Positions 22,123 through 35,200 of a stretch of 64,000 nucleotides of DNA are shown here, one piece after another. Where the stretch lies: assembly GCF_018294505.1 (NCBI RefSeq), contig NC_057804.1, positions 249,792,156 to 249,856,155 on the forward strand. The letters are read 5' to 3'. The position numbers and the translations under genes were made by a program. The notes beneath the pieces are model-generated. The model saw only the letters and a list, made by a program, of their open reading frames with translations, was not told where the DNA came from and searched no databases. This DNA comes from Triticum aestivum. Its lineage: Eukaryota > Streptophyta > Magnoliopsida > Poales > Poaceae. Within the stretch, counting starts at the first letter, position 1; the number at the start of each line of letters is the position of its first letter.

Positions 22123-23442
22123 GACCCAGGGTTTGTTGCACCGGCAGAAGCCCCCGGGACTGCCCCGAACATGCTGCCGAGCGTCGTCGGGTAGGGCCTA
22201 ATATGTGCAAAGGCAGAGTTGCTGAAAAGGACGGTCTCTTGAGATCTTCTTTGCTTCTTCATCAGTCTTGATTCCGGGCCAGTTTCCCGGTTTCCCCATG
22301 CGTCATGTAAAGCCAATAATGGTGGTGCCGCTCTAGTAATGGCCCATGAATGACTTTAGCGCACGCAGTAGAAACTACCAGTTCACTCTTCCCACCATGC
22401 CTTTATCCTGAGCCACGTATGCCGCATGCATCGCATGGGGTAGGTAACAGTGGCGCGTGGTGCAGGAGAGCATAATGGCGAGGGCACGGTTTCCCTGAAT
22501 TGGTGGAGGAGGGCGGTGATTACTCGTGGAGGAACCAATCCCCAGCCCCCCGCTTTCCTATAAAAGGAAGAGCGGGGGAGGAGTGGAGGCATTTAACTGC
22601 ATTCTTCTTCTCCTCTTCCTTGCTCCGTCTTGGATATGCTAGAAGGGAGAGCGTGCGATAGCCCCCCGGGCTTGAGCTTTGGGTTGATGATGCCGGGTGA
22701 TGGTGTTAGCGACCAGGGAGTGATCTTGGTCTAAGTCCAAGGTGAAGGGCTCGGGACCATTGGAAACCCCACTACGTCCCCTCGCCTTGGAACTGGGGTT
22801 GATGTCAACGAGAGGCGCGCCTTCCTGCCCGCCAAGGAGGGGAGTGGCGCGCCTCAAGCCCCTTGGCCGTCTTTGTTGCTCGCAGTCTCTCCTGGGAAGG
22901 CACCGGACTGGAGTCTTGGAGCTTCTCGGGAGCGGTGGTGATTGAGAGAAAACGAGGGAAGGCGGAGCTAGCGAGTAGCGGAGGGTCAGGTCGGGGTACG
23001 ATGGTGTGGATGCCTTCTCCTCCGACTGACGACCTGCTGCCTCATCTTCCATACTTCCCTTCCCTCCCCGGCACCATCATCACCAGCCTCTTTGGGCTAT
23101 AGGCGGGGAGGATGTCTTCTTGGTGCCTTTGGCTCTCCTCCAGTGATCTCCCGACCGAGCATCTGTGGATGACCCTGCCAGGGATCGAGTCGGGTCTTCT
23201 CGCTGGTGACAACGGCCGGGAGTGCTCCGCTTTTCTCCGACACTTCTCCTCCAAACCTTTGCAACCCCCGGTCTTGTTCGGCCACCTCCTGGCGGGCCTG
23301 GACGGGGCTGGGACAGGTTCTCACCCGGGTGCTTTTCTCGTCTTTTCCTCCTTCACAAGCCAAGCGGCAGTTCCTCCTCTCTCTCTTCCGCTTCTACCCC
23401 TCCCATCGATTCCCTGTTCCTTCCACATCGCCGCCGCCGGAA
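22123..23442 (+). other. Leader/promoter region of the antisense gene
   Basis: About 1.3 kb between the 3' LTR and the antisense gene's ATG. It contains CCAAT (22535-22539) and TATAAAAG (22559-22566), followed by a CT-rich stretch, all on the plus strand. The many GC-rich open frames here run on both strands and look like chance. Confidence 0.5.
22535..22566 (+). promoter_or_regulatory. Candidate CCAAT/TATA promoter of antisense gene
   Basis: CCAAT at 22535 and TATAAAAG at 22559 are in plus-strand order, opposite to the LTR promoter. CTTCTTCTCCTCTTCC follows about 35 bases on, a usual plant initiator context. The ATG at 23443 is about 880 bases away, so a long leader or a leader intron would be needed. 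Confidence 0.45.
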
Positions 23443-24919
23443 TGGGGAAGAAACCCACGGACAAGAAGAACTAGACAACCGCGGTGAAGGAGGCCGCCAC
23501 TGAGGGAAACAGGAGAGGGCGGAGCTGAGCAATAGGCGGAGCAAAGATGTCGTCTTCACACCGTCGAACTTGAGCGGCCCTGTCCTCCAAGCAAGGCATG
23601 GGTGTCTGTGGGGGAGGCCTATTGAAAAGGGGCATGGAGCGCATGTGGTTTATGTGGCGAGGAAGGAGAATTCACTGGATTCTTATCGATTCTTCTGCGC
23701 TTACGTCATCTGCGGCCTTTGCCCCCCCTTCTCCGACTTCTTTGAAGCGATCATGAACATCTATGGGTTCCACCTCCTTGATTTCACACCAAATGCAATG
23801 GTGACAATGGCTATCTTCTCGCATTTGTGCGAGAATTTTGTCAGAGTCATGCGCAATGTGGATCTGTTCCGGCATTACTTTGTCCCGCGAGTGGAGAGCA
23901 ATTACCGCTCCGGAATCATTAGCTGGAGGCCACGCATGGCGAGGAAGATCTAGGATTATCTCCCTGAGTACCTGCAGGAGAGGTGGGATGAATGGAGAGG
24001 AGATTCGTGATAGATCCAGGATAAGGAACCCCCGAGTTTTGCGAAGCCTGGAAGGCATGTGTTGAGCGCGGCAAGGCTTGGAGTGCCAAAGGCCTTACTG
24101 AGCACAGGCTGCGCCTGGCAATCAATAGGATCACCCGTTTGAGGATAGCCGGGTTAACAATCGATCATGTGGGGGTAGACTTCCTTCTCCGCCGCATCTC
24201 GCTATTGCAGGAAAGGGACATATCAGTGTGGCTGTATGGCAATGCGCAGACAAGATGAGGTTGCTTCCCGGATTTGTGAACAACTAGTCGGTTTATGGTC
24301 ATGTCTGGTTGTGCGACAAACTGTTTGGTCGCCTCGAGTTGTTCAAGCTCTCAGCAACCATCATCCCTTTGAACATCAATTCTTCCCAAGACCAGATATT
24401 GAAATGGATGTCATACTGCAATACTGAAGGGGTAGCAAGCACATGGAAGCTACCCACCCTGGATGAGGAGCTCAAGGGGTCAAACACCCTCGTGGAGAGG
24501 GCCACTAGGACTGAAACTAGAGTGTATAATCCCACCTCCTTTGTGGAGGTGGCACATATTTTGCGGAGGGCTGAGTAGGCCAAGGCGGCCCACCTCGCGG
24601 AGATGGCTAAGGCCGCGAAGGACGGAAAGAGCAAGGGGAAGGCCGGGGACGGGAATTCTTCCCAAGGCAGCAGCGAGGCTCAAGACACGGAAGGAGCTGC
24701 TGGGCAAGAGCTTGCCAGGGATAACTTTGTTGGGCTAGATGCCCTAGCCACGGCAACAAAGGAGCTCCAGGAGCAGGGGGAGGTCGGCAAGGTGGCGGAG
24801 CTCGAGGAGTGCCTCGCGGCTGGGCCGCAAGCCCTCAAGCAGCGCACCAGCAGGTGTGCCGCTGACGAGTGAGCCGCCAAGAAGGTGAAGAAGACTACCA
24901 CCAAAGCCTCCAAGGCTGG
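23443..24919 (+). pseudogene. Antisense aORF, part 1 (PF04195 domain)
   Basis: The likely start is ATG 23443 (GGAATGGGGAAGAAAC; a basic, lysine-rich N-terminus). A TAG follows after ten codons. The clearest frame (about 23570-24010) carries the PF04195 'putative gypsy type transposon' signature: FFEAIMNIYGFHLLDFTPNA, IFSHLCENF, VDLFRHYF, then, after a TAG at 23950, DYLPEYLQERWDEWRG. Shifted frames continue with a leucine-rich helical part (24078-24260) and a Lys/Ala/Glu-rich tail (24603-24919). The strand is opposite to the flanking LTRs. Homologues occur as additional ORFs of Tat-lineage gypsy elements, and their function is unknown. This copy has several stops. It is interrupted at 24919 by a solo LTR and resumes at 41727. 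Confidence 0.75.
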
Positions 24920-27900
24920 TGTGACAGCCTGACTTTTGGCCCTTTTCTTTTTCTTTTTATTTATCTGGTTTTTTCTCTATTTTTCTTTTTGGAATGGTTT
25001 TGTGGCCTTGCCACCTGGGAAATCATCCTCATTCCCCCTCCCAAGTGACCAAACCCTAAAATCTTTTTTCTAGGGAAATCTCCTTTTTCTATCAAAGGAA
25101 TAACCCTATCTACCCTAGGTTCTGAAGCAACCTATATTTCTGTCCATCCAAATAATTCTCATAATTCCTTTGGGTCATATATTTCTCAAATATGCCCAAA
25201 TATTTCATTGTCATGTTTAAAAATAATTCCCCAATATTCCTTTTTCTATTGTTCCCTGAATAGCACTTTGTGAAGGAAGTGTCATTTATATTTTCCTAGT
25301 TGCTCCCAAACTTTTTGGTCATGCTTATATGTCCAAATAATTGCCTCATACACAAATTCAACTTTATTGTCCTAGCCAATCTTCCTCAGTGATTTTTCAA
25401 AGTTTCTGTCAGACAGAAGGCTTTGTGACGGAAGTACTAGCTAGGAGTATCCAAATGAGTTGAACTTTTGCACACTCCTTCATGTGCTCATATTAACCCC
25501 TTCCACCCAATTGCAGCCCCATAAAATCATCTATGTGAGCACAGGACCAAATCTTTGATTCTGGCAATATTTTCAGGTTGTGAACCAAGTGTATTTTATA
25601 TTGCTTCAAATTTTTTGATAGATTACCAGATCATGCTCCTACCCATAAAACATCTCTCCACCAAAGTTGGGATCATTTCATTAAGCCTTTTGATCACCAA
25701 AATTAATCCAAGTTTCTATACAGAAATGATGTTTGTGAAGCAAGTACCATTTTGGCTTGTCCATTTGGTAGGAGCTTCTTACAACATCTTTATATGTCCA
25801 AATCATCAAGCCTTGCCCAATTTCAGCCCAAGTTGCTTCTCCATGTGAGTGCGTCATCAAAATCAAGTTTCTGGACCAAACATGCACTTACAAAGCAACC
25901 CTAGTCATTTGTGGTCCATTTCTTCTCTAAAGCTCCAGGACTGTAGGCCTTCCATAGATAAACCTCCCAGACAACTCCATTGACCCTAGTCAAGTTCCTG
26001 TTGATCACCAGTTCACGGCCAAGTTTACTGTAGTAAACTTCAGGCGATGATTACCAGTTAACCACAACCCCTCAGATCAAGCCAATGTCACATAAATGAT
26101 CCACCCTGGAAGGACTAGCCCCCAGACATAGTTTGCCATCCTATACAGCACTCCCCGTGCCATGTCGCGTGGTGACTGCGCAGCTGGCATGTGCATTTAC
26201 GGGCTCTGTGCATTATGGCATGTCTAGGACACTGTTTGTGCTTCGGCACCTCTTCCCCTCATCCTCTTCGCGCGCACGAGCATGTCCCTTGGCTTCCTCT
26301 CGTCGTCATCGTTCCTCTGGACCCCGCTCCCCCTCCGGCAGCTTCCTCACCAATGCAAGCCGTCGCGTGCCCATGGGTGAACAATAGCGATTTGGCTATG
26401 TTTTCGTCGCCATCGTCATCCACCCCGTGCTCCCTTGACCGCCTCTTCCCTGTGAGCTCTCCCTCCTGTTCCCTCTCGTCGCCTCACCCGATTTGGCTAT
26501 GTTCGTCGCCATCGTCCACAACACCGGACACGCGTCTGAGGTGACGCACGCTCGGCCGACTCCCCCTCTTCCTATTTAAGGCAACCCCGAGCTCCCTCGA
26601 CCGCACTAGCAGTCCTCCCTCACTCCCAGAGCCCTGCCTAGCCATCCCCTTGAGCTCGAGGAGATCTCTGTGGTTGCCATTGCCACCATGGCCGCTGCCC
26701 CTGTCCACCCTGATTCCGGTGAACCAAACCCCTCTCCACCGTCTTCCACCTCTAGTAGGTCACCCAGCCACCATAGCCTCTCCCGTAGTCATCAGTTAGT
26801 TGTTGGAGTCTCCATGGCCTCGTCCTCTCACTTTGGCCAAAGCCCCGTCCGCCACGGCCATGTTCCCGCCTTGTCCAATGCTCCCTTGCGTTCGAATGGT
26901 GGAGGAACGGGTGCGCCTCGCCGCCCTGAGCGCTCTGGTGGTCCGAGCTCCACCGGAGGCGGCCGGAGCTGGCCAGGCGAGCATCGGTGACAGCGGCTCA
27001 TCTCTGCTCTGCGGGCGTGAGTCAGGGATTAATATGGGGGCGGGAGGAGAGGTAAGAGATGCGGTGTCCCTCGCCTGTAAGCGACCCAGATGGCCGGCCC
27101 CGCCTCCCGCTGACATGGATAAGTGGAGGCGTATTCTCCTGAATACGTCTCCCCTACACGAAAGCGTGTTCCTCCTCTCCCTCGGGCTAAAATGTGTTTT
27201 CCCTTCCGGAAACGTATTTCCAGAAAAGGCGTTTTCAGTTCTTCCGGCTGAGGGCCTGTTTGTGAAGATTTTCTTACAGATAGGCCCCTCGCCGAAAAAC
27301 TATCACAACTTTTCACATGTAATTCCAAATGAGGTGATTCCAAAGCCCACTTCTTCGTTTCGTCGAGCCTGTTCTGCTGGTCACACTTTCACCATGTTTT
27401 GACATTCTGAAAATGACCATTTTCCCCTACCCTTATTCAGCCCCCTTCGAGAGAGAGCCTTTTCCGGTGATTCTTTCCGCGAGTTTCTCGCACTTTCTAC
27501 AGGTGATTTCTTCTACCCCAGGCAAGCCACACCCTTCATTTGTATCAATGTAATGAAGTAACTTGGTTTAATTTATTTGAACCTGTTTAAAATATTGTTT
27601 TAGCTACATGACTTTTTGCATGGCATTTTCCCAGAGTATTATTTTTTAACTTGATGTTGCCATGCTATTGTTTGGATTACTAGGAGTTATGCTTGCAGTT
27701 GATGAGTGACATGTTGCCTCTGAATTATTAGTGTCTTATGTCGTGATTATTTTCATATTGGTATTATATTTTGGAGTATCGCTTTGAATGTTATGTTGCC
27801 TTTGGATTACTAGTGGTTATTATGATTTTATTTATGATGATAGTTGATGTTCTGTTGCTTGGAGTATTATTATTCGAAGATGATGTTTACATGTGGATCT

Positions 27901-27939
27901 TAGCTGGATAGCTTGTTCTTGGTATTTGAGTAGTAGTAA
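24920..27939 (+). mobile_element. Solo LARD-like LTR, left part
   Basis: This LTR begins TGTGACAGCCTGAC and, after removal of the nested LARD, ends GGGGTGCCACA at 41721, about 4.5 kb in all. The flanks are GCTGG (24915-24919) and GCTGA (41722-41726), a target duplication with one change. The two flanks join the antisense gene in frame. The sense is plus, by comparison of terminal strings with the solo LTR at 12571 and by stem-loop position. Frames within the GC-rich 26130-27400 stretch run on both strands and are not credible genes. Confidence 0.8.
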
Positions 27940-30148
27940 TGTAACACCCACGATGCGGCTATATCTCCCACGTGTCGAAGCACGACTTAGAGGCATAACC
28001 GCATAGTGGTTTTGTCGCAAGAAGGGTCATCTTCACACAATCCCATGTAATGAATAAGAATGGGATTAAGAGTTGGCTTACAATCGCCACTTCACACAAT
28101 GAACATAAATAATCATACATCATTCAGAGTACACACATAGTCCGACTACAGACGAAACCCAAAAGAAAAGAAGATAACCCAATTGCTAGATCCCCGATCG
28201 TCCCGACTGGGCTCCACTACTGATCAACATGAAATGAAACATAGCAACAAGCAAGGTCTTCGGTGAGCTCCCATCTGAGCTCGGTTGCATCACCTGCACT
28301 GGTATCATCGGGACCTGCAACTGTTGTGATAGTATCTGGTGAGTCATGAGGACTCAGCAATCTCAAAACCCGCGAGATCAAGACTATTTAAGCTTATGGG
28401 AAAGGAAGGGGTAAAGTGGTGAGGCTGCAGCAGCAACTAAGCATATATGGTGGCTAACATACGGAAATAAGAGCGAGAAGAGAGCAAGTGGAACGGTCGA
28501 GAACTAGCAATGATCAAGAAGTGATCCTGAACTCCTACTTACGTCAAACATAACACAAAACCGTGTTCACTTCCCGGACTCCGCCGAGAAGAGACCATCA
28601 CGTCAACACACGTGGTTGATGTGTTTTAATTCGTATCTGGTGTCAAGTTATCTACAACCGGACGTTAACAAATTCCCATCTGCCAATAACCGCAGGCACG
28701 GCTTTCGGAAGATTATACCCTGCAGGGGTGTCCCAACTTAGCTCATGACAAGCTCTCGCGATCAACGAAGGAATAGACCTTCTCCCAGGAAGACCTGATC
28801 AGACTCGGAATCCCGGTTTACAAGACATTTCGTCAATGGTAAAACAATACCAGCAAAGCCGCCCGATGTGCCGACAAATCCCGATAGGGGCTGCACATAT
28901 CTCGTTCTCAGGGCAACACCGGATGAGACATCCTACGAGTAAAACCATCCCTCAAGTTTCCCCGAGGTGGCCCCACAGTCTACTCAGTTCGGACCAACAC
29001 TCGAATGAGCACTTACCCGGGGGGGGTTAAAATAAAGATGACCCTTGAGTCTGCAGAACCCAAGGGAAAAAGGCTTAGGTGGCAAATATTAAAACCAATT
29101 TTGGGCCTTGCTGGAGGAGTTTTATTCAAAGCGAACTATCAAGGGGGTCCCATAAATCACCCAACCGCATAAGGAACGCAAAATCCGGGAACATAACACC
29201 GGTATGACGGAAACTAGGGCGGCAAGAGTGGAACAAAACACCAGGCATAAGGCCGAGTCTTCCACCCTTTACCAAGTATATAGATGCATTAATTAAATAA
29301 GAGATATTGTGATATCCCAATCATAATCCTGTCCATCGTGGAGCAATCTTCAACTTCACCTGCAACTAACAATGCTATAAGAGGGGCTGAGGAAAGCGGT
29401 AACATAGCCAAGCAATGGTTTGCTAGGTAGAGTGAAAAGGTTAGAGCCTGACATGGCAACTTGGGAGGCATGGTAAACAAGTGATAGGTAGCGCAACATA
29501 GCGATAGAACGAAGCAACTAGCAAGCAAAGATAGAAGTGATATCGAGGGTAATGGTCATCTTGCCTGAAATCCCCATAGGAAGAAGAACGAGTCCATGAA
29601 GAAGACAATCGAACGTAGTCGAACGAATCCTCACAACTCCGGAACGAAACCGAAGCTAACGAGAGAAGCAAACCGGAAAGAAGCAAACAACATGGTAAAC
29701 ACACAAGCATAAACATGGCATGATGCACAATCAAGTATGATGCATGTCCGGTTTAATGAGGCATGACATGGCAAAGTGCAACAACCAATACTACAAGTTA
29801 AGTGGAGCTCAATATGCAACGAGTTGCATATTGATGGAACACCACATCAATTATTTAGTTCACTCTCGTTTAAGCTACCAAACAATATTAAATGTTGTTA
29901 AACATGGCAAGAGGTGAAGCATAATTAAACTACCTAGCTAGGCAATTTTTAAATGAGGCCGGAAACAACAAACAACAATTCCGGAAAGTCCCCATGTCAT
30001 TTAGTAGTTTAATGCAAACACCATTTTAAACATTTTAAATGTTGTTATCATGATGAGGATGACATATGCAAGTTATATGCAATTTTTATGAAGATGTTGA
30101 CATGAGCATGTTATGAAGCATTTGGTCACCATGGTGGAACGAAAAGGG

Positions 30149-30245
30149 TGCCACGACGGCGAAACAAAAATGGTGCCACGGCAACATATCCGAAAATGAT
30201 GCCACGGCAACATATCCGAAAATGATGCCACGGCAACATGTCGGT
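30149..30245 (-). repeat. 26-base tandem repeat in LARD2 LTR
   Basis: TGCCACGGCAACATATCCGA begins at 30174, 30200 and 30226, with a diverged unit at 30149. The partner LTR has the same array at about 38105-38200 with private changes. Confidence 0.85.
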
Positions 30246-30444
30246 TCTGGTAGCTAATGGAGATACCGGTGCAGAAGGAAGGTTGCGCATGAGTGTGTCA
30301 TGCCAAAGGATGGTGGGGTGATCCCGAATTCCGGGTTCCCACGGGACGGTGGCATGGCAAAAGAGGGGCATCGCAAGGACAATTCGATCATGGTGCAAAA
30401 CTCGAGCATCTCATACAACCAAGCATGCATTCGTTCACGGGCGG

Positions 30445-31413
30445 TCATCTCGGGGTTATACCTTCGAAGCGTGCATTTCGGGCGGAACGAGTTCGCCAAG
30501 GGAAGTAGTCGTTCACGGGTCGTAGGGGAAGTAGTCGTTCACGTTTCGTAGTTGTACACACTCCGTAGATGTTCGGGTCGATAGTAGTGGTACACGTTTC
30601 AGAGAGGAACTTGACGTCCATGGAGTCTTCGAGGTCGACGGTAGTGGAAGTAGTGGTACACGGCGGCGGCGGTAGTGGTACACGTTTTCGTACATGTTCA
30701 GGTCGACGGTAGTGGTACACGCGACGTCGGGGTACTTGTCGCATCATTGAGTGTAGTTGTACACGGGTCCTCGTCTTCATGGCACTTGGCGTCCTCTCGG
30801 CCTTGACAGTGAAGAAACGGAACGTGGTGGCCGTGGTACTTGGAGTTACTGTGGCTTCCAGGTACTTGCCGAAAACCACATCGGAGGTAGTCGAACAGAT
30901 CTGAAGACGAACTTGGTGCCGAGGTCGAACTTGCCCGTCTGCATGAATCTGAAGGGGCATCAAGGGACTTGCAAGGCTCTGCCTCGGGAGGTCACCGGGG
31001 ACCGCTCGAGCTGCTGGATGCTGGCGCAAGATGCAGGGGGCGACATGGATCTTGACGACGGGGCTCCCTGCTCCTGGTGGAGCTCCTGGTGGTCGCCACC
31101 AATGGAGGAGGCGGCAAGGGGCGAGGGGGACAGGGCGCAGGGAGCACCACTCCCTGGCTCGATGCGGAGGAGGCGACGGCGCGGGCCTGCGGGGCTGGCT
31201 GGCGCCATGGACGAAGGGAACATGAGCTCGGGAAGGAGGCCGAGCTCTAGCGAGGAGGAGGCAGAGGGGACGGGCCGAGGGCGTAGGAGGGAGAGATGGC
31301 GTCGGCGCTCCTGGTCGCAGCGACCGGAGGGGCGACGGGGCATGGTTGCGAGGGGCGACGCGCTTGAGGGCGCGGCACAGTTGGACGGCGGGGAGGCAGC
31401 GGCAGCAAGGCAC
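30445..31413 (-). other. 322-codon open frame in LARD2 3' LTR (doubtful)
   Basis: A minus-strand (LTR-sense) frame of 322 codons rich in Pro, Arg, Ala, Ser and Thr. The C-terminal half carries repeated TTT and VPLPPPPC-like strings from the minisatellite. The same 322-codon frame is open in the other LTR (38401-39369) with many amino-acid changes. A 276-codon frame lies on the opposite strand in both copies. I recognise no domain. GC-rich sequence with few stops explains it, and I do not call it a gene. Confidence 0.2.
30530..30780 (-). repeat. GTAGTGGTACACG minisatellite in LARD2 LTR
   Basis: At least five copies of (A/G)GTAGTGGTACACG or GTAGTTGTACAC are scattered at irregular spacing of about 30-60 bases. 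They are repeated in the other LTR at about 38490-38735. Confidence 0.7.
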
Positions 31414-32278
31414 GGCAGGGTGCGGCGCTCGAGAAGGGGAGGAGATCGGGAACGATCGCAGGGCATCGAGAGGAGTGGCTCGGCATCTTGGCTCGATGCG
31501 TGCGAGCGTGAGTGTGGCGGCGGAGGGGAAACGAAGGGAGAGATGGATCGAGAGAGAGGAGGTCGGGCTAGGGTTAGAGCTGGTTAGGTGGGCTGGGCCT
31601 TAGAGGCCGGCCGGCTGGGCTTTAGGAGGTTAGGAAGGCTGGCCTGGCTGCAGGGCTCTCTTCTCCCTCTCTCTTCAAAACTCTTCCAAAAACAGAAAAT
31701 CAAGGAAAGAAAGGAAGAGAAAAGAAATGAGTGGACAAGAATTAGGGCATGAGGGTAATTTCCCGGACTCGCAAAAATATGCTCGTTCCAAGAAAAATAG
31801 AAAGGCCACGATTGAAAGATTTAAATTCAAACTCATTTGAATTTAATTCAAATGGGTTTGAACTAGGACTTGGTAAAAGGAAGGTCCAAAAATGTTCGGA
31901 TTTTTGGTGGAGCTCCGGAGAATGACGAAATAATTTATTGGACAACATTTGATGTCAAGGAGTGAGATAACAACGGCATGGGGAATTATTTGCAAGTGTG
32001 TTATGATCAATTTCAAATAATGGAATATTTTAATATAGCTCCCTAATAATATTGAGAGGCTTTAATATGTTATAAAGAGAAATCACAAGTGAAATCCCTC
32101 GATTTAAATGGATCAAAAAATCCATACAATTCATTTAGAAGAGTTATACAAATTAAATGGCATGATGGCATGATGACATGATGCAATGCAAAAATAAAAG
32201 AGCAAGCACAAAACAAACACATTGCAAAACTCAGAATAGCTGGAAGTCTTCTGGAGCGTCAGTCTCGGGGCGTTACAA

Positions 32279-32290
32279 CACTCCACCACT
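32279..32290 (-). other. Polypurine tract of LARD2
   Basis: The minus strand reads AGTGGTGGAGTG next to the 3' LTR start (TGTAACGCC). It closely resembles the tract of LARD1 at 46672-46683. Confidence 0.65.
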
Positions 32291-35200
32291 ACAAGAGGAT
32301 CTCGTCCCGAGATCTAGGATGGCACCGGAGGGAAAACGGAAGAGGAAGAGAAGAGGTAAAACTAAGTTGCTTCATCGACAAAAGAGTGAAACCAAAGAAC
32401 CTTGAGAGGTTGAAAAGTTGAAATAGAGAACACAATGGAGTTGGACACAATTGAGAGCACTGTGGTAGAAAATAGAAACAAGGAACACCATGTGAACCTT
32501 GGAGGTTGCAAAGCTATGAATGACGAGTACAATGGACAAGAAGGAATTGAAATCACTCTGGTTGAAACGAGATAAACAAGGAACAAGGAAGATCAAAATC
32601 GGACAGCACTCCGGTTGAAAAGAGATGCAAGACTTGATACGATGAAAACGAACTTGAAGAGGTGACGCAACACTCCGGTTAAATGGATAAGCAAGAAAAG
32701 AACATGATCCTCACAATTTGCGATGATGAGTGAAGAGAGCAACATCACAATGCCTTCGGAAGAAAGAATAGAAGATAGATCATTTGAATAACAGAATGGA
32801 GAAGAAAATGCCAACTTCTGCCACAAATGAGCTTGGAAAGCACCCTTCCAAGAAGGTTATAACGGAGTTGTTGGAAAACCAACAACGAAACGAATAAGCT
32901 TGTAGTGGGCTTATGGAAAACATCTCAAAATTATGAGGTGAAATTCTGCCACTACCGAAAACAAATGCTTGCCTGAAATCAACGAAGAGATGAAAACTGC
33001 TTTCGCCGAGAGGATAGTTAAAAACTTGGATCATTGATAAGCACCACAATAGCAACATTCCTTAAGGAAGGCTTTTAGGTGAAATATGACACAAGATAAC
33101 TCCAACAAAGAGATTGATGGATTTAAAATACCTCGTTCTTGACACCATGTGAATCGCGAAACAAAAATGGAAATTGTCAAGAATGATATAACACCATCTC
33201 AAAAGATAAGGTAGGAGAATAACACTTTGAAATGCAAGATGAAGAATGGTTGAACTCCTCTGAAAAGAATCTCGATGAACACTTCGAGAAGGAATTAAAT
33301 CCTTGATGAACCACCATGTAGAGCCTCCATGAAGAACTCTGATAATAAAAGGATGATAGAAAGAAAGGGAAGTTGAAAACACAAGGTGAATCCTTGCAAT
33401 GATTTAGATGAAGCTTCGCGACGATATAACCGAGAAAACTTGGAACTCCAGAAAAGGAAAAGATGAAGCACTAGAGCCAAGAATTACTTCATCATGAACA
33501 ATCTCCGGAAGAAAAGAATTGAATCACCTAGAGGAAATAAGAATAAGATTTATTGTATGATTATCCTTCATCAAATTAAATTCATGACAAGCAATGGATT
33601 TGGCATACTACTTATTCCCGTAGAAAGGATTAAGAGAGATATAGCGCAAAACTTCAGAAGGTATTGATGGAACCACCGGTGGGATTTGGAAACAATGAAA
33701 GAATTGATACAGTAACAACGGAAGAGGAATGTTGAAAGAACCACCGTAAGAAAATAAAAGATAGCAAAACACCGGGAAGAGTTTGAAAACAAACGAAGAT
33801 ACTTGAGAAAATTTAGATACAAGAGAACAAAGAGATCGTGAGCTGACTAGAACGATGCACCGGAAGAATTCAAGAACGAGAGCTAAAAGTTGAGAATGAA
33901 GAATTATGACATGATGGCCTTCGGAGGAAAAGAAATGGAAACAACTCATGAAATGCTCCGGATGGGTGAACATAATTCTCACAATCAAAAGCAATTATGA
34001 GAGGATGGTATAAAGCTAGAACCATGAATCTTTGGAAGAACGGGTAAGAATTTAAGAGGAACTCTTCTTCGGTCTTCAAAATCCGAGAATGACGATGAGA
34101 ACCACCATGAATTGTTGAGACACTCCATAATAAAGAATAGAAAGGTTGAATCAACGATGAAAGAATTTGAAAGATCTTGGAGAAAGACATTTGACTGATG
34201 ATAAATCATTCTTACATCAAACTTTGAAATGAATTTGGGATAGTTCTGGAATAATTAGAAGAGTCAGGTAAGATCCTGGGAAAAGACCTGTGGGTTAGAG
34301 CCCACTCAAAAGAAAACACCGTTGAAATGATTGCTTGAAATAGAGATTGCACCGGTTGAATTAAATGACTTGAATGAGATAATAATCTCCAAATAGCTTG
34401 AACTGATTGAGAATGGAAACACGAATCTTCCGAGATATCTTGAGCACACCGAATAAGAATAGAGAGAGGTGAACAATTATGAGGCACCGGCATGAGAAAA
34501 ACATTTGAAACAAGGAAAGGATATGATCAACAAAGCTTGAATTGAATCCAACAAAGAAGAAAAAGAGAACGAAGAATGATAAACTTGAAGCTCCGTTAGT
34601 ATCTTCACGAGGGATCACCGGATAAGAACATGATTGAAAAGAATGGAGAGACTTCACATCAATAAAATGGATACCCGATTAAGAAATCTGAGTCCTTGAA
34701 GAAAAGGGGTGGGAGGGCAGGAAAACAAAGGCAACTTGGTACGGATGAAACAAACACCATTGAGAAAACTTAGAAATGATCCTGCAGATGTTGAGAATGA
34801 TCGGATCATCTCGAAGAGAAGCACGCCGGTTAGAAAAGAATTAATATGACGACCTCGATGATCAACAAGGATTAGTATTCACATAGCAATATGAGAACAC
34901 TATTTATGAAAGGTATGGATTCAACATTTGACTTCAAAGCAACTTGAATACCACAAATAAAACAAAACAAAGGATTTGGCTTGCAGAATAAGCCAGAACA
35001 AACATATGATAGAGATTTTGTCCGAAGTTTTCGTGGTGGGGCCCACACGGGCTCGAGTGTACAGCACCATCATGTACAAGGCAGTGCACATGACATACGA
35101 AGTGTCCCCGAACCAGCATAGCCAAGGGTTCTTTAAGACACAACGAGACCACGGTAAAAACGACCGTGGAAAGGCGGACCACTAGACGTCGAACCCCAAT

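Larger units (their letters stand above)
27940..32277 (-). repeat. 3' LTR of LARD2
   Basis: 4338 bases, plus-strand ends TGTAACACCC and GGGGCGTTACA. It contains four 26-base tandem units (30149-30245), a GTAGTGGTACACG minisatellite (30530-30780) and a GC-rich core with overlapping open frames on both strands. Confidence 0.92.

Noticed and set aside
26133..27402. Several 80-200 codon frames, one starting in CATTGCCACCATGG context at 26690
   Set aside because: They lie inside the solo LTR's GC-rich part, overlap one another on both strands and have no domain. A gene captured in the LTR cannot be excluded, but nothing supports it.
30757..31587. 276-codon plus-strand frame in LARD2 LTR (also at 38713-39543)
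   Set aside because: It is antisense to the LTR and overlaps another long frame. It consists of Gly/Arg/Glu-rich low-complexity sequence with no domain.
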